From NCBI GenBank assembly GCA_027482985.1, contig JAIXVO010000203.1, positions 1-11,850 on the forward strand: a DNA stretch of 11,850 bases, written 5' to 3'. The position numbers and the translations under genes are program-made. This DNA comes from Cyanobacteriota bacterium. GTDB lineage: Bacteria; Cyanobacteriota; Cyanobacteriia; Leptolyngbyales; Leptolyngbyaceae. The notes beneath the pieces are model-generated. The model was not told the DNA's origin, ran no database searches, and was given only the letters and a program-made list of their open reading frames with translations. This document shows positions 1-6,192 of the stretch, in pieces (the stretch's first letter is position 1; every line of letters starts with the position of its first letter).

Positions 1-174
1 ACAGGCTCTAATATCTGCTTCTGTCAACTCTGGAAAATCATCCAAAATTTCGGCGTGAGACATACCTGCTGCCAGCCAACCCAGCACATCATACACAGTA
101 ATCCGCATATGCCGAATACAAGGCTTTCCCCCCCGTTTTCCGGGTTCAATTGTAATAATATTTCGGTAGCTCAT
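1..174 (-). CDS. DUF433 family protein, probable antitoxin (C-terminus beyond window)
   Basis: Minus-strand reading frame from the ATG at 172-174 running off the left edge; 58 codons are visible. The translation begins MSYRNIITIEPGK and continues with GKPCIRHMRITVYDVLGWLA, GMSHAEIL and DFPELTEADI. This is the conserved run of the DUF433 family, small (about 75-80 residue) DNA-binding-like proteins. In cyanobacteria they are commonly encoded next to a PIN-like DUF5615 protein, and the pair is regarded as a probable toxin-antitoxin module. If so, the partner should lie just left of position 1, outside this window. Only about 20 C-terminal residues should be missing. No clear Shine-Dalgarno is seen before the ATG. 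An inverted repeat 23-48 nt upstream could be an autoregulatory operator. Family assignment is confident; the antitoxin role is inferred from family context. Confidence 0.85.
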   Translation of the reverse strand, partial: MSYRNIITIEPGKRGGKPCIRHMRITVYDVLGWLAAGMSHAEILDDFPELTEADIRAC

Positions 175-196
175 GATCAGGTTAAATAGGGTACGC

Positions 197-222
197 TGAT
201 GCTTCAGTTTAAGTCAGCATCA
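197..222. promoter_or_regulatory. inverted repeat upstream of the DUF433 gene (candidate operator)
   Basis: Perfect 7-bp arms TGATGCT (197-203) and AGCATCA (216-222) are separated by 12 nt. An alternative pairing GCTGA/TCAGC overlaps it. The repeat lies about 23-48 nt upstream of the DUF433 start codon, where an autoregulating antitoxin would be expected to bind. There is no T-tract on either side, so it is not a typical terminator. Function is inferred from position only. Confidence 0.3.
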
Positions 223-275
223 AGGCCGGATCTCATTCTTTCGTAACGCACCATTTGCTATGAGCGATCGCTCAG

Positions 276-356
276 CCCTCCCCTCCCTCTTCATTCCTCT
301 CCCTCCCTCCCCCTTCTGTCACTCCCTCTCTCTCCCTTCCTCCCCCTCATTCCCAC
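276..356. repeat. polypyrimidine tract across the 3' end of the Ycf66 gene
   Basis: About 80 bases on the plus strand are almost only C and T, with a handful of purines. The tract is built of CCCTCC, CTCTCC and TCCCC units. It spans the stop codon of the Ycf66-family gene (319-321), so on the coding strand it encodes the Gly/Glu/Arg-rich tail (GNEGEEGRERE). The 175-275 stretch beside it holds only a HIP1 site (264-271) and the DUF433 upstream region; no gene is seen there. Confidence 0.7.
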
Positions 357-1728
357 TGCCAAACACCTCTTCCTGCACCGAAATATCTTCCAGGAGTTCC
401 TCGACGATATCTTCCACCGTCGCATTGGGATCGGCAGTGCTGGTGACGATCATGGCATTCGCCAGCAGATCAGGAGCCAGCGTCTCGCTTTCAATCTCGA
501 TCACGGCTTCTGCGACAAGGGCACCATCCGCCGTCCGGGTGATTTCTTCCGTCACGGAAATCACAGTCGCATCCATGACATCCGGTGGGATGTTGTCTGC
601 TGGGGTGCCAGCATCCGTTGCTGAAGCCGCTGGCCGATATTTTTTGCGGACATAAACCCCTGGCGTTGCTGACGGTTGGGCAGACGGCTGAGTCTCCTCA
701 TTGCGATATTTCTTCCGCACATACGGTTGGCTAGTGGCGGTTTCGCCAGGGGAACTGGCTGCGTCCCGATATTTTTTCCGCACGTAGGGCTGGCTGGTGG
801 GTGCTGCTCCCGCTTCGGTGCTGATCGGTTGCCTCGGCTCCGGGGATGTCGTTGGCGTGTCCCCGGTTGCGTCTCGGAATTTTTTCCGCACATAGGGCTG
901 GCTGGGCTGGGGCGGCGCTTCGGCAGTGGGCGCTGGTTTGATCACTGGCGGTTGGCTCACCGGGGGCGGAGTTTCCCCTGAGAATAAGGCTTTCACGCTG
1001 GCCATCACACTTTGGAACAGCGCCGTCACTTGTTGGGGCAGGGTTGGATTCGAGGTCGCGGGCGAGGTTGCTGACGCGATCGCCCGACTAGCCGCTGTTG
1101 CCGCTGTGGTCACCGCAGCTTGAGCTGTGGTGCCCTGAGTTTGTAGATCCGCGATCGCCGTTTCAACCGTCTCTTGCACCACTTCCGCCACCTCACTCAC
1201 CGCCGTTTCCGGTGGGATCGCGACTCTGGCAAACCGTTCGATCGCCTCCTGTCCCGCTGTCCCAAATTCATCCAGACTCGGTGGCACATAGGTTTCATGG
1301 GTGGCACGGGCTTGTGCTTGGCTCGTTGCCGCGATCGCCCCCTGCACGCCATCTTTCAACTGGCCAAAGGTGCGAGAGGCTTGCTGCGTCAGTTGCGATC
1401 GACCTTCAGGACTGGCTAATTGCCCCAAGGCCACCTTCAGATCGGCAGCAGTCGGGACTGGAGTTTGTTGATCCACCGGGGCAAGTTGCCGTCTCAACCA
1501 CAGCATTTGCCAGCCAAACCACCCCAGTAAGGCTACGACTGCCAACTGCCCCAGCAATACGCCACCCGTCATGCGTCCCGCACAGACCCAGAGCACCAGC
1601 GCATAGAACAACCCCACCCCACTCCAGATGAAGTCATACTTGCGATGCACTTCTGGCAAGAAAAAGGCTGCCATATAAAGCCCAAAGCTACCCAGACCCA
1701 CCACCAACGCGAGCATGTACGCCAGCAT
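319..1728 (-). CDS. ycf66: Ycf66 family membrane protein with YVRKKYR repeats
   Basis: A 469-residue protein whose N-terminus (MLAYMLALVV, LPEVHRKYDFIWSGVG, YALVLWVCAGRMTGG) is typical of the cyanobacterial/plastid Ycf66 family, of unknown function. Three hydrophobic segments at about residues 1-23, 32-50 and 55-78 predict a membrane anchor. They are followed by an Ala/Thr-rich helical region (about 95-250) and a Pro-rich linker. Four copies of YVRKK(Y/F)R start at residues 279, 315, 336 and 359, and the protein ends in an acidic domain (about 386-469). The ATG at 1726-1728 is chosen over the in-frame TTG at 1761 because AGGAGG sits 6 nt before it and the hydrophobic N-terminus starts there. 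It is longer than plastid Ycf66 because of the repeat-bearing C-terminal extension. It is transcribed divergently from gnd. Family call is confident; no biochemical role can be given. Confidence 0.85.
   Translation of the reverse strand: MLAYMLALVVGLGSFGLYMAAFFLPEVHRKYDFIWSGVGLFYALVLWVCAGRMTGGVLLGQLAVVALLGWFGWQMLWLRRQLAPVDQQTPVPTAADLKVALGQLASPEGRSQLTQQASRTFGQLKDGVQGAIAATSQAQARATHETYVPPSLDEFGTAGQEAIERFARVAIPPETAVSEVAEVVQETVETAIADLQTQGTTAQAAVTTAATAASRAIASATSPATSNPTLPQQVTALFQSVMASVKALFSGETPPPVSQPPVIKPAPTAEAPPQPSQPYVRKKFRDATGDTPTTSPEPRQPISTEAGAAPTSQPYVRKKYRDAASSPGETATSQPYVRKKYRNEETQPSAQPSATPGVYVRKKYRPAASATDAGTPADNIPPDVMDATVISVTEEITRTADGALVAEAVIEIESETLAPDLLANAMIVTSTADPNATVEDIVEELLEDISVQEEVFGSGNEGEEGRERE
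634..905 (-). repeat. four YVRKK(Y/F)R repeat units inside the Ycf66-family gene
   Basis: The heptapeptide YVRKK(Y/F)R is encoded at 874-894, 766-786, 703-723 and 634-654 on the minus strand. Three copies are preceded by Ser-Gln-Pro; the fourth has Pro-Gly-Val. Copies one and two match over 27 nt with one mismatch (879-905 against 771-797), suggesting fairly recent duplication. Spacings are 36, 21 and 23 codons, with Pro/Ser/Thr-rich filler between. Each unit carries a basic RKK(Y/F)R cluster flanked by aromatic residues. Confidence 0.85.
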
Positions 1729-1734
1729 TCTGCC

Positions 1735-1740
1735 CCTCCT
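1735..1740 (-). promoter_or_regulatory. ribosome binding site of the Ycf66-family gene
   Basis: AGGAGG on the minus strand, 6 nt before the ATG at 1726-1728. It decides the start codon in favour of this ATG over the TTG 33 nt further upstream. Confidence 0.75.
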
Positions 1741-1772
1741 GCCAAAACCTGAAATCGTCAATCGTCACCGGA

Positions 1773-1817
1773 TCACCCTCATCATAGAGTGACTCTCTAT
1801 CACTCTACTCCGGGTGA
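1773..1817 (-). promoter_or_regulatory. candidate promoter/operator of the Ycf66-family gene with nested inverted repeat
   Basis: An inner perfect inverted repeat has 8-bp arms TAGAGTGA (1785-1792) and TCACTCTA (1800-1807) with a 7-nt spacer. It is enclosed by an outer pair TCACCC (1773-1778) and GGGTGA (1812-1817). A minus-strand TATGAT at 1781-1786 matches the -10 consensus and abuts the inner repeat. No good -35 hexamer is visible 16-18 nt upstream of it. This would place transcription start about 45 nt before the ATG. No T-tract follows on either strand, so a terminator is unlikely. The arrangement suggests an operator in the -35/-10 region; regulator unknown. Confidence 0.4.
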
Positions 1818-2377
1818 AAAGGTTTGATGAGTTAAGTTTGGGAGGCAGGAGGCAGGAGGCAGGAGGCAGGCTTCGGCGTGAGCGCTCAACTGAACGTAGT
1901 CAGGAGTCAGGATGCGGAAATTAAGCGGTCAGGCTGGGATGAGGACATTTATTCGGTCATGAAAGGGGCTGATGTGGTCTGCGCTCTGCCTTTTGACTCT
2001 TGCCTTTTCAAACCTGGTAATCAGAATGAAATAAGTGATGCGGCAACATCCGCGATCGCACCGTTCTCCTCACTTCCTCCCCCTCCCTCACCTTCCTCAC
2101 CTCCCTTCTGAGTTCCAGCAAATCATGACAAACCGCGATCGCCATCCCTCCCCTTCCTCTCCAGCAAAACGGATTGTCATCCCGGTTTCATCGACCTTTG
2201 GCAATGGTCGTTATCAATGCTTCAGCGGGGATTGGGGGATGCAGTCTTAATATCTTCTTCCAAGCTGAATCTAGAGGATCGGGCTACCCTGAAAATTAAC
2301 GCCACCCTCGGCATCCCGCCGAATTACCAGAGCAAATTCCCGCGTAAACGAACTGAGCAAAGTTACTAGAGAGTCTT
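1818..2377. other. non-coding repeat-rich gap upstream of gnd
   Basis: About 560 bp without a recognisable gene, between the divergent Ycf66-family gene and gnd. It holds the heptamer repeats, the palindrome at 1879-1888, HIP1 octamers at 2052-2059 and 2135-2142, and a polypyrimidine stretch at about 2064-2109. Open frames here (for example 1878-2111) run through the repeats, have low-complexity ends and resemble no family known to me. The gnd promoter should lie in 2180-2377, but no convincing -35/-10 pair was found. Confidence 0.6.
1841..1870. repeat. heptamer tandem repeat (GGAGGCA)x4
   Basis: Four perfect copies of GGAGGCA (1841-1868) plus GG. Short tandemly repeated heptanucleotides of this kind (STRR-like) are well known between genes in filamentous cyanobacteria. 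Immediately after come a 10-nt palindrome TGAGCGCTCA (1879-1888) and a related two-copy heptamer AGTCAGG (1898-1911). Confidence 0.85.
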
Positions 2378-3823
2378 ATGGCACAGCAATTTGGTGTAAT
2401 CGGTCTTGCCGTGATGGGCGAGAACCTGGCATTAAATGTCGAAAGTAAAGGATTCCCCATCTCCGTTTACAACCGGAGTCGGGAAAAAACCGACCAATTC
2501 ATGGCCACCCGCGCCCAGGGTAAAAACTGTGTCGCTGCCTATACGTTAGAAGAATTCGTCGCCTCCCTGGAACGGCCCCGCCGGATTTTGATCATGGTGA
2601 AAGCAGGTGCGCCTGTGGATGCGGTGATTGATCAACTGAAACCGCTGCTGGATGAAGGCGATGTCATGATCGACGGCGGTAACTCCCTGTTTACCGATAC
2701 GCAACGGCGGGCGGCAGCCTTAGAAGCCGAAAAATTCACCTTCATTGGCATGGGTGTCAGTGGCGGGGAAGAAGGTGCCTTGTTAGGCCCCAGCCTGATG
2801 CCCGGTGGCACCAAGCAGGCTTATGACAACTTGGAACCGATTTTGACGAAGATCGCCGCGCAGGTGGATGACGGTCCTTGTGTGACCTACATTGGTCCCG
2901 GTGGTGCGGGGCACTACGTCAAAATGGTGCACAACGGGATTGAATACGGCGATATGCAATTGATTGCAGAAGCCTACGACCTGATGAAGAATGTGGCTGG
3001 CTTAAGTGCGGCGCAGTTGCATGAAGTCTTTGCCGAGTGGAACACCACGGATGAACTGGATTCTTACCTGATTGAGATCACGCGCGATGTCTTCAAGGTG
3101 ATGGACCCGGAAACCGATCGCCCCCTGGTCGATATGATTCTGGATGCGGCAGGTCAAAAGGGTACAGGCCGCTGGACGGTCGATACGGCGTTGGAACTTG
3201 GGGTGCCGATTCCTACCATCATCGCCGCCGTGACCGCCCGAATTATGTCCTCCTACAAGCAAGAGCGGGTAGACGCTTCTAAGCAACTGTCGGGGCCGTC
3301 TGTGTCGTTTGATGGCGACGTGAAGGAGTTCGTCAACAAAGTCCGGGATGCTCTCTACTGCTCCAAGATGTGTTCCTATGCGCAAGGTATGGCCCTGCTG
3401 AAAAAAGCCTCGGAAGTCTATGGCTTCAATCTTGACCTGGGTGAATGTGCCCGCATCTGGAAAGGCGGCTGTATTATTCGGGCAGGTTTCCTGAACAAAA
3501 TTAAGCACGCGTTTGATGAAAATCCGGCGCTGGCGAACCTGTTGCTGGCGCCTGAGTTTAAGCAGTCCATCCTCGATCGCCAAACCGCTTGGCGCGAAGT
3601 GATTGCGATGGCCGCTAAAGTGGGCATCCCGGTGCCTGCCTTCAGTGCCTCCCTGGATTACTTCGACAGCTATCGCCGCGATCGCCTGCCCCAAAACTTG
3701 ACCCAGGCTCAACGCGATTACTTTGGTGCTCACACCTACGAACGGGTGGACAAACCCGGCAGCTTCCACACCGACTGGATTCACATCGTCCAACAAATGC
3801 CAGAACCCGCCTTGGTCAAGTAA
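2378..3823 (+). CDS. gnd: 6-phosphogluconate dehydrogenase, NADP-dependent, decarboxylating
   Basis: A 481-residue protein, full length for the family. It catalyses oxidative decarboxylation of 6-phosphogluconate to ribulose 5-phosphate with NADPH formation, the second oxidation of the oxidative pentose phosphate pathway, in the cytosol. The N-terminal Rossmann fold begins [15 protein letters not shown] (6-20), with the NADP-phosphate-contacting NRS at 32-34. Substrate-site motifs are GGNS (100-103) and [19 protein letters not shown] (126-144). [18 protein letters not shown] contains the catalytic pair Lys182 and Glu189. The signature [13 protein letters not shown] is at 254-266. The all-helical second domain follows, and the C-terminal tail (GSFHTDWIH) contributes to the neighbouring subunit's site in the dimer. 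The ATG start fits the family N-terminus; only a weak purine-rich stretch precedes it. It stands alone, followed by its own terminator. In cyanobacteria the pathway supplies NADPH in the dark. Confidence 0.98.
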   Translation: MAQQFGVIGLAVMGENLALNVESKGFPISVYNRSREKTDQFMATRAQGKNCVAAYTLEEFVASLERPRRILIMVKAGAPVDAVIDQLKPLLDEGDVMIDGGNSLFTDTQRRAAALEAEKFTFIGMGVSGGEEGALLGPSLMPGGTKQAYDNLEPILTKIAAQVDDGPCVTYIGPGGAGHYVKMVHNGIEYGDMQLIAEAYDLMKNVAGLSAAQLHEVFAEWNTTDELDSYLIEITRDVFKVMDPETDRPLVDMILDAAGQKGTGRWTVDTALELGVPIPTIIAAVTARIMSSYKQERVDASKQLSGPSVSFDGDVKEFVNKVRDALYCSKMCSYAQGMALLKKASEVYGFNLDLGECARIWKGGCIIRAGFLNKIKHAFDENPALANLLLAPEFKQSILDRQTAWREVIAMAAKVGIPVPAFSASLDYFDSYRRDRLPQNLTQAQRDYFGAHTYERVDKPGSFHTDWIHIVQQMPEPALVK

Positions 3824-3852
3824 CCAGTCCATTCATGACGTGATTTTTAGCG

Positions 3853-3886
3853 GGAGCGATCGCCCGATGTGATCGCTCCTTTTTTT
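3853..3886 (+). terminator. intrinsic terminator of gnd
   Basis: Perfect 9-bp stem GGAGCGATC (3853-3861) / GATCGCTCC (3871-3879) with a 9-nt loop, followed directly by seven T residues (3880-3886). It lies 30 nt after the gnd stop codon. A HIP1 octamer (3856-3863) forms most of the left arm and enters the loop. Confidence 0.9.
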
Positions 3887-3996
3887 GGCTAGATTGCCTG
3901 CCGAGGTTGAGCGATCGCGTGATCACATGGTTCATTCAGCTACAAGTTCTCGGATGTAATGGTACGATCGCACTACCTTTATTTTTCTAGTTGTCG

Positions 3997-4974
3997 ATGG
4001 CAACTCGTTCCGATCAAGATTCGCCCTGGAAGGAGATCCTACGCCAGTATTTTCCAGAGGCGATCGCCTTCTTTTTCCCAGACTTGCATCGCCTGATTGA
4101 CTGGCAACATCCTCCAGAATTTCTCGACAAAGAGTTTCAGCAGATCGCTCCAGAGACTGCCACGGGGAAACGCTATGCCGATCTGCTGGTCAAAGTCTGG
4201 CGCAAACGGGGCAAAGCGCTGGTCTTACTGCTCCATGTCGAAGTCCAAGCGAAACCGGAAGCCCATTTCGCGGAACGTATGTTTGTCTATGCACTGCGCA
4301 TCTTTGACCGCTTTCAACAACCCGCGGCGAGTCTGGCCATTTTGTGTGACGGCAAAGCCGACTGGCGACCCCACCGCTACGAATTTCACCAAGGCGGAAC
4401 GCACCTTTCGTTTCAATTTGAGGTGGTCAAATTGCTGGATTATCAACCTCGTTGGGTAGAATTAGTCGCTGACCCGAACCCGTTTGCGACGATCGTGATG
4501 GCTCAGTTGAAAGCTCAGGAAACTCGCCGTCAAGCCAGCACCCGGAAGGAGTGGAAACTGAGCCTGATTCGCCACCTCTACGAAGCGGGTTACAGTCGGT
4601 GAGAGGTCCTACACCTGTTCAAATTCATTGATTGGGTTATGATCTTGCCAGAAGAACTGAAGCAATCATTTTGGTTGGAGTTGAAGGCTTACGAGGAGGA
4701 ACGCCAAGTGCCCTACATTACCAGCGTCGAGGAAATTGGATTTGAGCGCGGCCTACAACAAGGACGGCAGGAAAGCCGATCGCTGATTTTGCTCCTCCTG
4801 CAACAAAAAATTGGGGATTTGCCTCTTACGCTTCAGGAGCGGATTTCCGAATTATCGCGGTCACAGTTGGAAGCTTTGGCGATCGCGCTCCTGAATTTTG
4901 ACCACCTGACTCACTTGGAAGCCTGGCTAGCAGATCAGTCATTCCAGGCAGGCGATCGTCCTGATGGGCTGTAG
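3997..4974 (+). pseudogene. PD-(D/E)XK nuclease / Rpn transposase-like protein, interrupted by an in-frame TGA
   Basis: One reading frame from the ATG at 3997 to the TAG at 4972-4974 carries a single internal TGA at 4600-4602. The first 201 codons match the cyanobacterial Rpn/transposase-like family: an N-terminal WKEILRQYFPEAIAFFFPDL, then YADLLVKVWR with Asp62, then HVEVQ with Glu82 and Gln84 (the D...ExQ core of PD-(D/E)XK nucleases), then FAERMFVYALRIFDR and VVKLLDY. After the TGA the same frame continues EVLHLFKFIDWVM, ILPEELKQSFW, PYITSVEEIGFERGLQQGRQE and a Leu-rich tail, the normal C-terminal half of this family. So one substitution splits an otherwise intact 325-codon gene. A truncated 201-residue product with the whole nuclease core could still be made. 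The second half has no ribosome-binding site of its own before 4639. It lies alone between the gnd terminator and a convergent gene. Sequencing error is the main alternative. Confidence 0.8.
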
Positions 4975-4989
4975 AACTCCCGCGCGTTA

Positions 4990-5310
4990 TTAGCGGATGG
5001 GGATAAACGGTAGGAAGCGTTTCACAAAGCGGCGGATTCGCAGCGCATTCACCACTCCCCGCACTTGGGGCGAGACTTGGGGCGGCGGTTCAAAGGGCGT
5101 TTGTTGCTGGTTCTGCAAATCAGCGTAGGCAGCGGGAGTCATGGGTTTGCCGTCAATGGGCGATCGCGCATCTAGCACAATGTGGGTGCGCAAAATCTCT
5201 TCAGGGACATCTTCTGGGGGCGGCAGTGCCAGTCCCGGCGAGAGCGGCAGCAGCGTGAAGGGAGAAATTAAACTCGCGATCGCCAGCCATTGATTTAGCT
5301 TGATGTTCAT
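4990..5310 (-). CDS. small secreted proline-rich protein, conserved in cyanobacteria, function unknown
   Basis: A 106-residue protein. A signal peptide is evident: MNIKLNQ, a hydrophobic stretch to about residue 24, and a likely cleavage after Ala28 (GLA|LPPP). The mature part begins LPPPEDVPEEILRTHIVLDARSPIDGKPMT, which I recognise as a recurring motif of unnamed cyanobacterial exported proteins. It is followed by AAYADLQ and a basic C-terminus (RIRRFVKRFL). It is therefore probably periplasmic or thylakoid-lumenal. The ATG at 5308-5310 is chosen because GGGAG lies just upstream and the signal peptide begins there; an in-frame GTG lies at 5325. It is the last gene of the minus-strand cluster, 39 nt after the GST-like gene, and converges on the broken nuclease gene with 15 nt between stops. 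No terminator hairpin is seen in that gap. Confidence 0.7.
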   Translation of the reverse strand: MNIKLNQWLAIASLISPFTLLPLSPGLALPPPEDVPEEILRTHIVLDARSPIDGKPMTPAAYADLQNQQQTPFEPPPQVSPQVRGVVNALRIRRFVKRFLPFIPIR

Positions 5311-5349
5311 CTGCTCCCGCTCCACCTTTGCTTGACTACTCAGCTTGAC

Positions 5350-6024
5350 CTACGCCTGATCGCCCAATCCGGGCGGTAATGGTTCTCGACAGTGCTCATG
5401 GATGGCGATGATGCGATCGCACAGCCAGGGATAGGTTTGGCGGTAAGTCGGAATCCGCATTAAAGGACTGAGTAGAGCAGCAGCGGTAATGTCCGCCACA
5501 CTCAGGCGATCGCCCACCAGAAAGGGGGATTGCCACCGCTCTGCCAACACCGTCAGCACCAGATCTAACCGAGTTGTCGCCAATTCTACCGCTGCCGGGG
5601 TGATACTGTATTGCCAACGCACCACCTGAATCACCGCCTGACTGGAAAAAGACGGGTCGAGTTGTTTGCCCGCTCCGGCACGAAAATCGTAGTAGACAAA
5701 GCGTGCGGCGACTCCAATGCTTTCATCTAGCCAGTCTTCGAGCAGAAGGGCTTCAGTTTGTTGGGGATCGGGTAAGGCGTAAGAGGGCTCCGGCTGGTAG
5801 GACTGGAGAAACTGCAAAATGGCGGATGAATCCGCGATCGCAGTGGGATAACCCGCCAGTTCCGGCAGCAATACGGGTACTGTCGCCAACCCCGTGAGCG
5901 GCTTGAGTTTGAGGACGTGCAACCCCGGTGTGAGGTTTTCGACCTGGTAGGGAATTTGCTTGAAGCCCAGCGCCAGCCGCGCCTTGCGACAGTAATGGGA
6001 CGTACTGAATTGCAGCAGTTTCAT
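5350..6024 (-). CDS. glutathione S-transferase family protein
   Basis: A 224-residue soluble protein of usual GST length. The N-terminal thioredoxin-fold domain (about 1-80) starts MKLLQFSTSHYCRKARLAL, with Ser9 and Cys12 in the active-site region. It contains TVPVLL with the conserved cis-Pro50 and ADSSAI (64-69), where Asp65-Ser66 would bind the glutathione gamma-glutamyl group. The helical C-terminal domain (about 90-210) includes LSVADITAAALLSP, with the N-capping box Ser175/Asp178. It probably conjugates or reduces a substrate using glutathione; which substrate cannot be told. The ATG at 6022-6024 is chosen because the GST fold starts there. The longer frame to 6096 is only the overlapping lipoprotein gene read in another frame. 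The start lies 1 nt after the lipoprotein stop with no Shine-Dalgarno of its own, suggesting translational coupling. Confidence 0.85.
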   Translation of the reverse strand: MKLLQFSTSHYCRKARLALGFKQIPYQVENLTPGLHVLKLKPLTGLATVPVLLPELAGYPTAIADSSAILQFLQSYQPEPSYALPDPQQTEALLLEDWLDESIGVAARFVYYDFRAGAGKQLDPSFSSQAVIQVVRWQYSITPAAVELATTRLDLVLTVLAERWQSPFLVGDRLSVADITAAALLSPLMRIPTYRQTYPWLCDRIIAIHEHCREPLPPGLGDQA

Positions 6025-6025
6025 A

Positions 6026-6160
6026 TCAAGACGGGGACGGGCTGGGGGAAGGGGACTCCGGCGGCGCAATGTCGGGCGGATTGGCGCTGGGGGCACAGGC
6101 GGTGACAGTGGTCAGGAATCCGCAGGCGATCGCGCCCATAACCAAAATCATCAGTTTCAT
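6026..6160 (-). CDS. 44-residue putative lipoprotein
   Basis: A small gene missed by usual length cut-offs. The ATG at 6158-6160 is preceded by AGGGAGG (6169-6175) with 8-nt spacing. The product begins MKLMILVMGAIACGFLTTVTAC: a Lys, a hydrophobic stretch, then a lipobox V-T-A-C with the lipidated Cys at residue 22. The remaining 22 residues are disordered and proline-rich (APSANPPDIAPPE, then a Ser-Pro repeat to the stop). After processing only this short tail would remain, anchored to a membrane. It lies 32 nt after the metalloprotease gene and ends 1 nt before the GST-like start, so it sits inside the operon. No homologous family is recognised; it could act as a short tether, or be translated mainly to couple the GST gene. 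Confidence 0.65.
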   Translation of the reverse strand: MKLMILVMGAIACGFLTTVTACAPSANPPDIAPPESPSPSPSPS

Positions 6161-6168
6161 GACGAGTT

Positions 6169-6175
6169 CCTCCCT
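6169..6175 (-). promoter_or_regulatory. ribosome binding site of the small lipoprotein gene
   Basis: AGGGAGG on the minus strand, 8 nt before the lipoprotein ATG. It is the strongest evidence that this short frame is translated. Confidence 0.65.
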
Positions 6176-6192
6176 GAATACAAAGCGGGCAT

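Noticed and set aside
1841..1911. CRISPR-like array
   Set aside because: Units are only 7 nt and contiguous, with no spacers; no cas genes are present.
1878..2111. 77-codon frame between the Ycf66 gene and gnd
   Set aside because: It begins within short repeats, ends in a polypyrimidine tract, has no ribosome-binding site and no recognisable homology.
3002..3832. 276-codon minus-strand frame inside gnd
   Set aside because: It is antisense to a clearly coding gene, resembles no family and reflects the codon bias of gnd.
4600..4602. TGA as a selenocysteine codon or programmed read-through site
   Set aside because: The family has no selenocysteine at this place, selenoprotein machinery is not expected in most cyanobacteria, and no distinctive hairpin is evident directly downstream. 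A plain nonsense mutation is simpler.
4639..4974. Independent 111-residue gene
   Set aside because: It is in the same frame as the nuclease fragment, matches that family's C-terminal half and lacks its own ribosome-binding site.
6025..6096. N-terminal extension of the GST (Pro/Arg-rich 24 residues)
   Set aside because: This stretch is the lipoprotein gene read in another frame; the GST fold begins at the ATG at 6024.
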